From Flavobacteriaceae bacterium (GTDB taxonomy: Bacteria; Bacteroidota; Bacteroidia; Flavobacteriales; Flavobacteriaceae), in assembly GCA_947456955.1 (NCBI GenBank), contig CANGTQ010000003.1, positions 124,001-188,000 on the forward strand: a DNA stretch of 64,000 nt, written 5' to 3'. This document shows positions 51,622 to 61,822 of the stretch, in pieces. Below the pieces are notes generated by a model. The model worked only from the letters and a program-made list of their open reading frames with translations, had not been told where the DNA came from and did not search any database. The translations under genes and the position numbers were made by a program. Position 1 is the first letter of the stretch. Each line of letters opens with the position of its first letter.

Positions 51622-53418
51622 TTAATGGTGTAGTTGTTCTTCGCCTTCTTTCATAGGCACATTTTGTGGAACAAAATCTTCATCATGTCCAGGTTTGCTA
51701 TAATCATATGGCCATCTGTGTACGTGAGGGATTTCACCTTCCCAGTTTCCGTGAATATGTTTGATAGGCGCTGTCCATTCTAATGTATTCGATTTCCAAG
51801 GGTTTTGTACCGTTCTCTTACCGTAGAAAATACTAGTAAAGAAATTCCACAAGAAAACTAATTGGAAAGCTCCACCTACTAATGCAAACATTGTAATGAT
51901 AACATTCACATTTTGCAAATCGTCGAATAACGGGAAGTTTGTATTAGTATAATATCTTCTAGGTAAACCTGCCATTCCGATAAAGTGCATTGGAAAGAAA
52001 ACACCGTAAGCACAGACTGCTGTCACCCAAAAGTGAATATAGCCCAAATTTTTGTTTAACATTCTTCCGAACATTTTTGGAAACCAATGATAGATTCCTG
52101 CAAACATCCCGTAAAGCGCAGAGATACCCATTACTAAGTGGAAGTGAGCAACTACGAAATAGGTGTCGTGAACGTTAATATCTAGTGTACTATCTCCCAA
52201 AATGATTCCTGTTAAACCTCCAGTGATGAAAGTAGAAACCAATCCGATAGAGAATAACATCGCAGGATTTAATTGCAAATTACCTTTCCACAATGTAGTA
52301 ATGTAGTTGAATGCTTTTACGGCTGAAGGAATCGCAATCAATAAGGTTGTAAATGTAAACACCGAACCTAAGAATGGATTCATACCTGATATAAACATGT
52401 GGTGACCCCAAACGATAGTTGATAGGAAAGCAATAGCAATAATTGACATAATCATGGCTCTGTAACCAAAGATAGGTTTACGAGAATTTGTTGCTAATAC
52501 TTCTGATGTGATACCTAGTGCAGGAAGTAATATGATATAAACTTCAGGATGTCCTAAGAACCAGAATAAGTGTTCGAACAATACTGGAGAACCACCTTGA
52601 TAATGTAAAACTTCACCAGCTATATATATGTCAGATAAGAAGAAAGAAGTTCCAAAACTTCTGTCCATAATCAACATTAAAGCGGCAGACAATAAAACGG
52701 GGAATGAAATTACACCAATAACAGCTGTGATAAAGAAAGCCCAAATTGTTAGTGGTAATCTTGTAAAAGACATCCCTTTTGTTCTCAAGTTAATTACAGT
52801 TACAATGTAATTCAAAGAGCCTAATAACGAGGCTGCAATAAATATTGCCATAGAAACTAACCATAAAGTCATTCCGGTTCCCGAACCTGATATTGCTTGC
52901 GGTAATGCACTCAATGGCGGATATATTGTCCAACCTGCCGATGCTGGTCCGGATTCAACAAAAAGAGAAGAAACCATTACAACACTTGAAAGGAAAAACA
53001 ACCAATAAGAAATCATATTTAATAACCCAGATGCCATATCCCTAGCTCCAATTTGAAGAGGAATCAAAAGATTACTAAAAGTACCACTCAAAGCAGCTGT
53101 TAATACAAAGAAAACCATAATAGTTCCGTGAATTGTTATTAACGAAAGATAGGTTTCATTAGACATAACTCCACCTGGAGCCATTTTTTCACCTAAGAAA
53201 AAACTAAATATTTTGAAAGACTCTTCTGGCCATGCTAATTGCATTCTGAAAAGTATTGACATTCCAACACCAATAACCCCCATAATGATACCAGTAATCA
53301 AATACTGTTTAGCAATCATTTTGTGGTCAATACTAAAAATATATTTAGTAATGAACGTGTCTTTATGGTGGTGTTCGTGATCGTGACTTTCTTCGTGATT
53401 GTGAGCTTCTGCTGACAT
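51622..53418 (-). CDS. Cytochrome c oxidase subunit I
   Basis: The catalytic subunit of the aa3/caa3-type oxidase, 598 residues with about 12 transmembrane helices. The signature [20 protein letters not shown] holds the CuB histidine and the cross-linked tyrosine; further copper histidines are in [12 protein letters not shown], and heme histidines in [14 protein letters not shown]. The termini are histidine-rich ([22 protein letters not shown]). It ends the act-oxidase operon, downstream of subunit II by 26 bases; subunits III and IV are encoded at 31686-33719. Confidence 0.95.
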   Translation of the reverse strand: MSAEAHNHEESHDHEHHHKDTFITKYIFSIDHKMIAKQYLITGIIMGVIGVGMSILFRMQLAWPEESFKIFSFFLGEKMAPGGVMSNETYLSLITIHGTIMVFFVLTAALSGTFSNLLIPLQIGARDMASGLLNMISYWLFFLSSVVMVSSLFVESGPASAGWTIYPPLSALPQAISGSGTGMTLWLVSMAIFIAASLLGSLNYIVTVINLRTKGMSFTRLPLTIWAFFITAVIGVISFPVLLSAALMLIMDRSFGTSFFLSDIYIAGEVLHYQGGSPVLFEHLFWFLGHPEVYIILLPALGITSEVLATNSRKPIFGYRAMIMSIIAIAFLSTIVWGHHMFISGMNPFLGSVFTFTTLLIAIPSAVKAFNYITTLWKGNLQLNPAMLFSIGLVSTFITGGLTGIILGDSTLDINVHDTYFVVAHFHLVMGISALYGMFAGIYHWFPKMFGRMLNKNLGYIHFWVTAVCAYGVFFPMHFIGMAGLPRRYYTNTNFPLFDDLQNVNVIITMFALVGGAFQLVFLWNFFTSIFYGKRTVQNPWKSNTLEWTAPIKHIHGNWEGEIPHVHRWPYDYSKPGHDEDFVPQNVPMKEGEEQLHH

Positions 53419-53444
53419 AATAGGTAAACTTTAAATTTTATGAA

Positions 53445-54629
53445 TTATTTCATTTCTGCTTTAGCAACTACGGTAGTATCATTGCTTGGTGCACTAGTTG
53501 AATCTTTTGTTTGTTTTGATGCTGCCTCAGATGCTTTTGCTTCTTCGGCTGCAGTTTTAACAGCCTGAACTATTGTTTTAGGAGCATTTTCTTTTAACCA
53601 CGCTTTGTATTCTTCAGGTGTATCAACAATAATTTTCATTTGCATATTATAGTGAGAAGCACCACAAATTTTATTACACAACAATAAAAAATCAAAGGTG
53701 TAAGGATCAAGTGCCGGTTCGCCTTTAGCGACTAAATCTGCGCTTTTCTTTGCTCTGATATTATTGATATTTGCAACCTTTTCTATCATTGCTGGTTTTT
53801 CTCTCATTTCGGCAGTAGTTACTGATGGAATAAATGAAAAACTAGTAACCATACCAGGAACACAATTCATCTGTGCTCTAAAGTGTGGCATGTAAGCAGA
53901 ATGCAATACATCTTGTGAACGCATCTTGAAAATAATTCTTGTACCTTTTGGAATATGTAATTCTTTTGATGCAAAATCATCTTGAGCATTTGGGTCCGAC
54001 AAGTCTAATCCAAGGTTATTTACTCCTTCAATATACCTCACATTTGCTTTTCCTAAAACGCCATCCTCACCAGAATATCTTGCTTCCCAGTTAAATTGTT
54101 GAGCATAAAGTTCTATCACAATAGCATCTTTCTCATCTTTTTCATCCACAAACATAATATTTGTCCACGCATACAATCCGTAAAGAATTAATACTGCCAA
54201 AACGATAGCAGGAATTATACTCCAGATAAATTCTAATTTATTACTATCAGAAAAATAAAGTGCTTTTTGTCCTTGTCTTCCTCTGTATTTAAATGCAAAA
54301 TAATGCAATAAAGCTTGAGTGATAGTTTGCACAAAGAATATAAGAGCCATAGTAATCATCATAAGATTATCTAATTCTGGTCCGTGTTCCGAGGCAGCAT
54401 CACTCATTAAAGGAAATTTTCCATAGTACGCAAGACACCAGATTGTTGTCAGGTAAATGAAAACAAGAAAACCAAACATCAAGTAACCGTTAACTTTATT
54501 ATCATTATCATTTGCAACTTGAGAATCGTTAACTGTTACACCCACTTGTGTTAAGTCGAATATTTTTGTTAACTGCCACAAGGCAACTGCCAATAAAACT
54601 ACAACTATAAGTACCAAAAGAGTTGTCAT
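53445..54629 (-). CDS. Cytochrome c oxidase subunit II
   Basis: A 394-residue subunit that receives electrons at the CuA centre. An N-terminal helix and two further membrane helices precede the cupredoxin domain. The CuA motif is CNKICGASHYNM near 325, with the first ligand in HSAYMPHFRAQM near 252. Between the two is an additional segment (about residues 275-310), and the C-terminus is a low-complexity Ala/Ser/Thr/Lys tail. No heme c motif is fused, so electrons should come from ActA or ActE hemes. It lies 20 bases after actF. Confidence 0.93.
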   Translation of the reverse strand: MTTLLVLIVVVLLAVALWQLTKIFDLTQVGVTVNDSQVANDNDNKVNGYLMFGFLVFIYLTTIWCLAYYGKFPLMSDAASEHGPELDNLMMITMALIFFVQTITQALLHYFAFKYRGRQGQKALYFSDSNKLEFIWSIIPAIVLAVLILYGLYAWTNIMFVDEKDEKDAIVIELYAQQFNWEARYSGEDGVLGKANVRYIEGVNNLGLDLSDPNAQDDFASKELHIPKGTRIIFKMRSQDVLHSAYMPHFRAQMNCVPGMVTSFSFIPSVTTAEMREKPAMIEKVANINNIRAKKSADLVAKGEPALDPYTFDFLLLCNKICGASHYNMQMKIIVDTPEEYKAWLKENAPKTIVQAVKTAAEEAKASEAASKQTKDSTSAPSNDTTVVAKAEMK

Positions 54630-54648
54630 TTGTAATTTACTTTAAATA

Positions 54649-56145
54649 TTAATAATGAAAATGTTTGCTTTCTTCGATGAAAGGATTTCGTTTTGGAACT
54701 AGCGGTGCTTTTGTTAAAGCGCTGAATACTACAAAAATGAACAATCCAAAGAAAAATAAAAGTGATGCTATTTCAGGTATTCCAATAAACCATCGGTCAC
54801 CAACTGTTGCTGGCATAATCATATTGAAGAAATCAATATAATGTCCGGCTAGAATAACGATTCCGCCCATAACAACTATCCAATAAATGCGTTTGAAATC
54901 GCTATTAATTAATAGTAAAATTGGGAATATGAAATTCATTACAAAAGCACCAAAGAATGGTAAGTTATATAATTCTATTCTTGTTTTGAAATAAGTAACT
55001 TCTTCAGGAATATTAGCATACCAAATCAACATGAATTGTGAAAACCATAAGTAGGTCCAAAAAACGCTGATTCCGAACATGAATTTTGATAAATCATGAA
55101 TATGGCTGGAATTTACATTTTCTAAATATCCTTTAGATTTTAAATAAATAGTTACCATTTGAATCACAGTGATACCACTTACGAAGAAGCTGGCAAAAAC
55201 ATACCATCCAAAAAGGGTACTGAACCAGTGCGGGTCTAAAGACATAATCCAATCCCAAGCCATGATAGATTCAGAAACAATGAAGAATACTAAAAATGCA
55301 GCTGACATTTTGAAGTTCTTTTTGTAGAAAACATCATCATTAGCTTCGTCTTGAGCCAAACAATTTTTTCTAGATAAATAACGGTAAACATTCCAACCCA
55401 GTAAGAATATAGCTGCTCTAGAAATCCAAAAAGCAAAATTTAAATAGCCTGATTTACCTGCAATTATTTCATCATAATTTGGACTGTTTGGATCTGTAAC
55501 TCCTTCTTTCATCCATACAAAAATATGGTTAATATGGAAACCTGATAACAATAAAATTAGAAAGAAGATAACTGATATTATAGGTAAATAAGCCGTAATT
55601 CCCTGCATTACTCTAAACAATACCGGAGACCACCCTGCTTGTGCAACTTGTTGAATAGCATAGAATGCTAAAACACCCATTGTAATTAACAAAAAGAATA
55701 TACAAGCAACGTATAATGCTGCCCATGGTTTATTTTGTAATTGATGAAAAACGTGTTCTACATGTTCTGCGTGCTCATCAGCATGTGCTTCTGCATTATT
55801 TTCAACATGTTCTGCATGAGCCGGTTCAGCCACAGTTGCAGCTTTTACCGTATCTTTAGCAATTGTGTCATGAGCAGTTTCGGCTACTGCTACTTCGTGA
55901 GTAACCGCAGGTGAATGTTCCGTTGCTACTGCTTCATGAGTTGCTGCTGCTTCATGAGTTGATACTGCTTGATGAGTTGATGCTGCTTCATGTCCTCCTT
56001 CATGGTGAGCTTCTTCTTCTTTCAGAATCGTCTCAACATCCTGAATAGTTTTTGGTGCAGTTAAAAAACCATATCCAATACCAAGGATTCCAATAATCAT
56101 CAGTACGAAAGAAAAGGTTTTTAATTTACTTGAAAAGGTATACAT
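54649..56145 (-). CDS. actF: Alternative Complex III subunit ActF, with a His-rich insertion
   Basis: ActF is a large membrane subunit of the quinol:electron-acceptor oxidoreductase. The 498 residues contain an N-terminal helix, then residues 44-135, a hydrophilic stretch built of degenerate THEA/SVTHEA-like units with about twenty histidines, then about ten helices with WIMSLDPHWFSTLFGWYVF. The family core is about 400 residues, so the His-rich block is an addition. ActC (NrfD-like) is a paralogue. It is between actE and oxidase subunit II. Confidence 0.9.
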   Translation of the reverse strand: MYTFSSKLKTFSFVLMIIGILGIGYGFLTAPKTIQDVETILKEEEAHHEGGHEAASTHQAVSTHEAAATHEAVATEHSPAVTHEVAVAETAHDTIAKDTVKAATVAEPAHAEHVENNAEAHADEHAEHVEHVFHQLQNKPWAALYVACIFFLLITMGVLAFYAIQQVAQAGWSPVLFRVMQGITAYLPIISVIFFLILLLSGFHINHIFVWMKEGVTDPNSPNYDEIIAGKSGYLNFAFWISRAAIFLLGWNVYRYLSRKNCLAQDEANDDVFYKKNFKMSAAFLVFFIVSESIMAWDWIMSLDPHWFSTLFGWYVFASFFVSGITVIQMVTIYLKSKGYLENVNSSHIHDLSKFMFGISVFWTYLWFSQFMLIWYANIPEEVTYFKTRIELYNLPFFGAFVMNFIFPILLLINSDFKRIYWIVVMGGIVILAGHYIDFFNMIMPATVGDRWFIGIPEIASLLFFFGLFIFVVFSALTKAPLVPKRNPFIEESKHFHY

Positions 56146-56172
56146 ATCTATAAAGATCAGTTTGTTTTACAA

Positions 56173-56733
56173 TTATAATTTGCTTTTAAGTTCAAGAACA
56201 TAAGCAGCAATCATCCAACGTTCTTGTTGACTCAATTGATTCGCATAAGAACCCATTGAATTTAATCCATACGTTTGAACATGGAAAATACTTCCTACGG
56301 TAACTTGTCTGTCTTTATAACTAGGTACACCAAGAAGTTTTTCCTGTTTTACTAATTTCCCCATTCCGTTTCCAGTTTCACCATGACAGATAGCACAGTA
56401 AATGCCATATAACTCTTCTGCTTTTTTTATATCAACCTCTTTACCATCAAGCGGCGAAGTTGTAATTGTTTTGGAGAAGTCATACCCTTCTGTAGTATTT
56501 GGAATTTCGTATGGTACAAATCCTCTTTTGATTGAACCTTCAGCAGGTAATTGACCTTCTTTGCCTTTTAAACCTGTTGGCGAATTGAAAGCATCAGATT
56601 CAGAATAGGTTTCATAAGCTACCGATTCGTACATATTGGGCATGTATTGGTAGTTTGGTTTCAAATTATCTTTACAAGACGAAAAGGAAACAACGATACC
56701 AAATACAAATGTTATTTTAAGTAAACTTTTCAT
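56173..56733 (-). CDS. actE: Alternative Complex III subunit ActE, monoheme cytochrome c lipoprotein
   Basis: A 186-residue lipoprotein with signal SLLKITFVFGIVVSFSSC and a single heme motif CAICH in the KAEELYGIYCAICHGETGNGMGKLV segment; the distal methionine is probably in YGLNSMGSYANQL. It passes electrons from the act complex to the oxidase. I start at MKSLLKIT (56733). A frame from 56766 overlaps actD and would precede the signal with MKLKMISIKID. Confidence 0.92.
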   Translation of the reverse strand: MKSLLKITFVFGIVVSFSSCKDNLKPNYQYMPNMYESVAYETYSESDAFNSPTGLKGKEGQLPAEGSIKRGFVPYEIPNTTEGYDFSKTITTSPLDGKEVDIKKAEELYGIYCAICHGETGNGMGKLVKQEKLLGVPSYKDRQVTVGSIFHVQTYGLNSMGSYANQLSQQERWMIAAYVLELKSKL

Positions 56734-56740
56734 ATCTATT

Positions 56741-57280
56741 TTAATGCTTATCATTTTCAACTTCAACTACTTTAACTTCTACTGCTCCTGTACTTTTCAG
56801 GAACTTTACCAATTCGGCTTCATTATCTTTAACGGAAACCTCCATTAAGAAATGGTCGTCAGTTGTTCTAACATCAGGATTTTCAGCTTGTTTGAATGGC
56901 CATAATCTACTTCTCATATAAAAAGTGATTACCATTAAATGCGCTGCAAAGAATACAGTCATCTCGAACATTACAGGAACAAAAGCCGGCATATTTTGAT
57001 AGAAAGCAAAACTTGGTTTACCACCAATATCTTGTGGCCAGTCCTGAATCATGATAAAATTTAACATGGTTACTGCAACGCTTAATCCAATGCAGCCATA
57101 AATAAAGGCACAAATAGCTAATCGTGTTGGTTCAAGTCCCATTGCTTTATCTAAACCGTGAACCGGAAATGGTGTGAAGACTTCTTCAATATGGTGATGT
57201 GCTTTTCTGGTTTGCTTTACAGCATCCATTAAGATATCATCATCATTGTATATTGCGTGTATAACTTTATTACTACTCAT
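56741..57280 (-). CDS. actD: Alternative Complex III subunit ActD (DUF3341)
   Basis: A 179-residue membrane protein with two transmembrane helices (RLAICAFIYGCIGLSVAVTML and PVMFEMTVFFAAHLMVITFY) flanking an amphipathic loop, preceded by an N-terminal domain with DDDILMDAVKQTRKAHHHIEEVFTPFPVHGLDKAMG. This is the DUF3341 subunit of Alternative Complex III, always between ActC and ActE. Spacing is eight bases to each neighbour. Confidence 0.93.
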   Translation of the reverse strand: MSSNKVIHAIYNDDDILMDAVKQTRKAHHHIEEVFTPFPVHGLDKAMGLEPTRLAICAFIYGCIGLSVAVTMLNFIMIQDWPQDIGGKPSFAFYQNMPAFVPVMFEMTVFFAAHLMVITFYMRSRLWPFKQAENPDVRTTDDHFLMEVSVKDNEAELVKFLKSTGAVEVKVVEVENDKH

Positions 57281-57288
57281 AGCAATTA

Positions 57289-58698
57289 TTAATGTTTATC
57301 TGAATGATTGTGACCTTCTACTTCTCTATGTCTCTTGTAATTTTCTCCTGATGATTTCAAGATTGTTTTAACCTCTGCTTGAGCAATCACAGGGAAAGTT
57401 CTTGCATATAAAAGGAATAATACAAAGAAGAAACCTATTGTTCCAATGAAAATTCCAATATCAACAAACGTTGGTTGGAACATCGTCCATGAAGATGGAA
57501 GATAATCTCTGTGTAATGAAGTAACGATAATTACGAAACGCTCAAACCACATACCGATGTTTACCACAATCGAGATAATGAAAGAGAACATAATACTTGT
57601 TCTTAGTTTCTTGAACCACATAAACTGTGGAGAAAACACATTACATGTCATCATCGACCAGTATGCCCACCAGTAAGGTCCAGTAGCTCTGTTCAAGAAT
57701 GCATATTGTTCAAATTCAACTCCTGAATACCAAGCAATAAATAACTCAGTAATATAGGCAACACCTACGATAGAACCTGTAATCATAATTACAATGTTCA
57801 TTAATTCGATATGTTGAATGGTGATATAATCTTCAAGATTTGACACTTTTCTCATAATGATAAGCAAGGTGTTTACCATAGCAAATCCTGAGAATACCGC
57901 ACCTGCAACGAAGTATGGTGGGAAAATGGTAGTATGCCAACCCGGTACAATAGAAGTTGCAAAGTCCATACTTACAATCGTGTGAACAGAGAGTACAAGT
58001 GGTGTTGCTAAACCTGCAAGTACCAAGGACACTTCTTCAAAACGTTGCCAATCTTTTGCTCTTCCACTCCATCCAAAACTTAATATAGAGTAAATTCTTT
58101 TACTAAATGGCTTAACTGCTCTATCTCTTAGCATCGCAAAGTCAGGCAGTAATCCTGTCCACCAGAAAACCAATGATACAGAAAGATAGGTTGAGATTGC
58201 AAATACGTCCCAAAGCAATGGCGAGTTAAAGTTTACCCAAAGAGATCCGAATTGATTTGGAATTGGTAATACCCAATAGGCTAACCATGGACGTCCCATG
58301 TGTATAACCGGAAATATGGCCGCTTGAATTACAGAAAAAATGGTCATCGCTTCTGCAGATCGGTTAATTGCCATTCTCCATCGTTGACGGAATAATAATA
58401 ATACGGCAGAAATAAGCGTACCTGCGTGACCTATACCAACCCACCAAACAAAGTTAGTAATATCCCAAGCCCAACCAACTGTTTTATTTAAACCCCAAGT
58501 TCCAATACCTGTTGAAATGGTATAAATGATACAGCCAATTCCCCAAAGGAAAGCTATTAATGCAATACTAAATACAGTCCACCATTGTTTGTTAGCTCTT
58601 CCTTCAATTGGAGCAGCTATATCTACAGTTATATCGTGATATGATTTATCACCTATAACTAATGGTTTTCTAATGGGTGCTTCGTAATGAGACGACAT
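57289..58698 (-). CDS. actC: Alternative Complex III subunit ActC (NrfD/PsrC-like)
   Basis: The quinol-oxidising membrane subunit, 469 residues with about ten helices. The signatures VGIGHAGTLISAVLLLFRQRWRMAINRSAEAM (quoted in part: VGIGHAGTLISAVLLL), LWDVFAISTYLSVSLVFWW and VSMDFATSIVPGWHTTIFPPYF are those of the NrfD/PsrC family. Helices in two four-helix bundles surround the quinol pocket. The C-terminus is hydrophilic (HREVEGHNHSDKH). It follows actB by 31 bases. Confidence 0.95.
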   Translation of the reverse strand: MSSHYEAPIRKPLVIGDKSYHDITVDIAAPIEGRANKQWWTVFSIALIAFLWGIGCIIYTISTGIGTWGLNKTVGWAWDITNFVWWVGIGHAGTLISAVLLLFRQRWRMAINRSAEAMTIFSVIQAAIFPVIHMGRPWLAYWVLPIPNQFGSLWVNFNSPLLWDVFAISTYLSVSLVFWWTGLLPDFAMLRDRAVKPFSKRIYSILSFGWSGRAKDWQRFEEVSLVLAGLATPLVLSVHTIVSMDFATSIVPGWHTTIFPPYFVAGAVFSGFAMVNTLLIIMRKVSNLEDYITIQHIELMNIVIMITGSIVGVAYITELFIAWYSGVEFEQYAFLNRATGPYWWAYWSMMTCNVFSPQFMWFKKLRTSIMFSFIISIVVNIGMWFERFVIIVTSLHRDYLPSSWTMFQPTFVDIGIFIGTIGFFFVLFLLYARTFPVIAQAEVKTILKSSGENYKRHREVEGHNHSDKH

Positions 58699-58729
58699 AT
58701 TCCTTTATTTCTTAATTAATATTTTTATA

Positions 58730-61700
58730 CTACGTATTTCTAACTTTAACGTGATAAAACACATTTGGTTTTGTACCAACACTTTCTAATAAATGGTACA
58801 TTCTTTTATTTTCGGCTAGTTTTGCAACTTGATCTTCTTTATTATTTACATCACCAAATACCATTGCGCCAGTTGAACAAGCTGCCGAACAAGCAGTTTG
58901 GAATTCATTAACGGCTACTTCTCTTCCTTCGCGTTTTGCTGTTAAAATAGTCAACTGTGTTTTTTGAATACACATAGAACATTTTTCCATAACTCCACGT
59001 GAACGAACATTTACATCTGGGTTAATAACCATACGACCCAAATCATCATTCATATGGAAGTCAAATTCGTCGTTACCGTTATATAAGAACCAGTTAAAAC
59101 GACGTACTTTATATGGACAGTTGTTTGCACAATAACGAGTACCAACACATCTGTTATATGCCATTTGGTTTTGACCTTGACGACCGTGTGATGTTGCTGC
59201 CACAGGACAAACCGTTTCACAAGGAGCGTGATTACAATGTTGACACATTACAGGTTGGAAAGCTACTTGTGGATTATCAGCTGCACTTTCCATTTCTCCA
59301 AATCCGCCTAATGATCCTTTTTTACCAAATAAACCATCAAAATTTTCTTTTTTCTCGTTGTCTTCAGTAAAGGTTTCTTCAGATGAATAGTATCTGTCTA
59401 TGCGCAACCAGTGCATATCACGACTTCTTCTGATTTCTGATTTACCAACAACAGGAACGTTGTTTTCAGCATGACATGCAATAACACAAGCACCACAACC
59501 GGTACAAGCATTTAAGTCGATTGAAAGATTAAAATGGTGACCTACTGAACGATCAAATGAATCCCACAAATCTACTGAAGTTGCAGGAACTTCTTTGTGA
59601 TCTAAAGAAACCATAGGAACCGTATTCCATTCTTTTGCTTCTTTGGTATTAAAAATTTCCAGTGTGGTTTCTTTAATAATATCACCTCTACCCATCAACG
59701 TTTTTTGTGACTGAACACAAGCAAACTCATGTTCTCCACTTGCCGCTACGATAGTAGCTGACTGTAAATTATTGAACCCGTTGTAGAATGCATAAGCATT
59801 AAGACCCACTTGCATTTCTTCTTTTAGCCCAACTTTTTTACCATAACCTAAAGCCATTCCTAAAGTACCTTTAGCTTGTCCAGGTTGAACTATAACCGGA
59901 ACATTTTCCAGTTTTATTCCGTTTACTGTGAGTGTAGCATAACTTCCGTTAAGACCCCCATTAGCAACGATATTATTATCTAATTTTAATGCATCAGCAT
60001 CCGCTTTTGATACCGTAACATAGTTATCCCAAGCCACTCTTGTAATTGGATCTGGGAACTCTTGTAACCATGGGTTGTTGGCTTGTTGACCATCACCTAA
60101 ACCTGTTTTGGTATACAATACCAATTCAAATCCGTTTGCTGGTTTTGATTGTGCTAATGCATTTGCAGCAACAGCATAATCAGCTGAACTTGCAGATGCA
60201 CCTGCAGAAGCTCCAACAGCAACACCATCGTGAACTGTTTGATTCCATGAAGCACCATTTGTATAAGAAGCTGCATTTGCTTTTATGTAATCGTAATAAT
60301 CTGCACTATTTCCAATCCATGATAATAATCCTTCTTGGAATTGTTTAGAGCTGAATAATGGACGAATTGTTGGTTGTGTCAAAGAATAGGTTCCTTTGGT
60401 CAATATCAAATCGTTCCATGACTCTAAATAATGAGGCGCAGGAATTGCAATAGTTGTGATTGAAGCGGTTTCATCTTCTCTCAAAGAAAAGGCAGCTGAT
60501 AATTTTACTTTTTTCAATCCACTAACGAATTTAGCAGAATCCGCTAAAGTATATACTGGATTTACGCCACTCATAATTAAAGTATGAACACTTCCTGCAT
60601 TCATATCAGCAACTAGTTGAGCTACTTTTTCGTTAGACCCTTTTCTAATTTGACGTGTTCCGATAGTTGAAAATGCTTCACTAGCTAAAGCTTGATTGAT
60701 AGCTAAAACTAATAATTGTGCATTTTTATCTTGAATACCTGAAACTAAAACTCCTTTTGATCCAGCAGCTTTTAATTGTTGTGCTGCTCTTATTATTACA
60801 TCTTCGTTATCTACTCTTCTGGAAGTTATCGCCGAACCTGTAATTATATTGTATATTTTAACTAAAGCTTGTTTTTGATTAGCAATTGTCATTGGGACAC
60901 GCTTATCAGCAGCAGCTCCAGACAAAGTCATGTTGGCTTCAAACTGATAGTGTTTTGACATTTTGCCTGCTTGAGGAATTCTACCTTTGGCATATCCTGA
61001 ACCGAAACTTCCACCTTGCCAATCTCCTAAAAAGTCAGCATCAAGGGAAACTATAGTATTTGCTTTTGAAAAATCATAATCTACCAGAGCTCTTTCTCCA
61101 AAAACTGTTTCAAAAGCATCTAGTGCAGCCGATTCAGACACTGCATCATAGACAACGTGTTTTGCAGTTGGATTTTTAGCAATAAATTCGGCTATTAACT
61201 TTTCAGTAGATGGGCTTGCTAAGGTATTTGTCAATAAAACAATTTGTCCGCCTTTTGTCTTTGCATCGACTAAACTTGCTTTTATTTTCAAATCAGCTTC
61301 CTGCCAAGTCGCGTCTTTTTGAGCCACTTTCGTTCTCTTCAAACGCATGCTGTCATATAATGATAACACAGATGCATGAACTCTTGCGTTGGCAACAAAC
61401 TTTGCTCCGGCAATAGTATTATTTTCAATTTTAATTGGACGCCCTTCACGAGTTTTTACTAATAAATTAGCAAAATCAAAACCATCAAACATAGAGGTAG
61501 CATAATAATCTGCAACTCCTGGAACAATTTGTTCAGGTTGTAAAACGTAAGGAATTGATTTATGTACCGGACCTTCACAAGCTGCTAATGTTGCAGCAGC
61601 AGTTGTAAATCCGACGTATTTCAAGAAATCACGACGAGTAGTTGAAGAAGAAGATAATGCTTCTTTGTCTGATAAAAATTCATCTGTTGGAATTTCTTCT

Positions 61701-61789
61701 ACAAATTCATTATTTCTAAGCGTCTCAACAATAGAACTATTTTCGTTTAGTTCCTCAACACTTTTCCAGTATTTTTTGTTCGATGACAT
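58730..61789 (-). CDS. actB: Alternative Complex III subunit ActB (molybdopterin oxidoreductase-like/ferredoxin fusion)
   Basis: A 1019-residue fusion. The Tat signal TTRRDFLKYVGF lies about 50 residues from the N-terminus and ends with a lipobox-like LAAC. Residues 80-700 are molybdopterin-oxidoreductase-like but without evident cofactor-binding residues, as in known ActB. Residues 740-1000 are the iron-sulfur part: CTGCGACVIACHAENNVP near 766, CQHCNHAPCETVCPVAA near 853, CVGTRYCANNCP near 885 and CSMCIQKTQ near 935, which would carry three [4Fe-4S] clusters and one [3Fe-4S] cluster. Annotated in genomes as TAT-variant-translocated molybdopterin oxidoreductase. Confidence 0.95.
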   Translation of the reverse strand: MSSNKKYWKSVEELNENSSIVETLRNNEFVEEIPTDEFLSDKEALSSSSTTRRDFLKYVGFTTAAATLAACEGPVHKSIPYVLQPEQIVPGVADYYATSMFDGFDFANLLVKTREGRPIKIENNTIAGAKFVANARVHASVLSLYDSMRLKRTKVAQKDATWQEADLKIKASLVDAKTKGGQIVLLTNTLASPSTEKLIAEFIAKNPTAKHVVYDAVSESAALDAFETVFGERALVDYDFSKANTIVSLDADFLGDWQGGSFGSGYAKGRIPQAGKMSKHYQFEANMTLSGAAADKRVPMTIANQKQALVKIYNIITGSAITSRRVDNEDVIIRAAQQLKAAGSKGVLVSGIQDKNAQLLVLAINQALASEAFSTIGTRQIRKGSNEKVAQLVADMNAGSVHTLIMSGVNPVYTLADSAKFVSGLKKVKLSAAFSLREDETASITTIAIPAPHYLESWNDLILTKGTYSLTQPTIRPLFSSKQFQEGLLSWIGNSADYYDYIKANAASYTNGASWNQTVHDGVAVGASAGASASSADYAVAANALAQSKPANGFELVLYTKTGLGDGQQANNPWLQEFPDPITRVAWDNYVTVSKADADALKLDNNIVANGGLNGSYATLTVNGIKLENVPVIVQPGQAKGTLGMALGYGKKVGLKEEMQVGLNAYAFYNGFNNLQSATIVAASGEHEFACVQSQKTLMGRGDIIKETTLEIFNTKEAKEWNTVPMVSLDHKEVPATSVDLWDSFDRSVGHHFNLSIDLNACTGCGACVIACHAENNVPVVGKSEIRRSRDMHWLRIDRYYSSEETFTEDNEKKENFDGLFGKKGSLGGFGEMESAADNPQVAFQPVMCQHCNHAPCETVCPVAATSHGRQGQNQMAYNRCVGTRYCANNCPYKVRRFNWFLYNGNDEFDFHMNDDLGRMVINPDVNVRSRGVMEKCSMCIQKTQLTILTAKREGREVAVNEFQTACSAACSTGAMVFGDVNNKEDQVAKLAENKRMYHLLESVGTKPNVFYHVKVRNT

Positions 61790-61822
61790 CGTATATAAAT
61801 ATTAGCTTCTTAAATTATTTTA

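Noticed and set aside
58730..61789. True molybdenum enzyme encoded by actB
   Set aside because: The gene is in a complete act operon, and ActB proteins of that complex are known to lack the molybdenum cofactor; the catalytic annotation would mislead.
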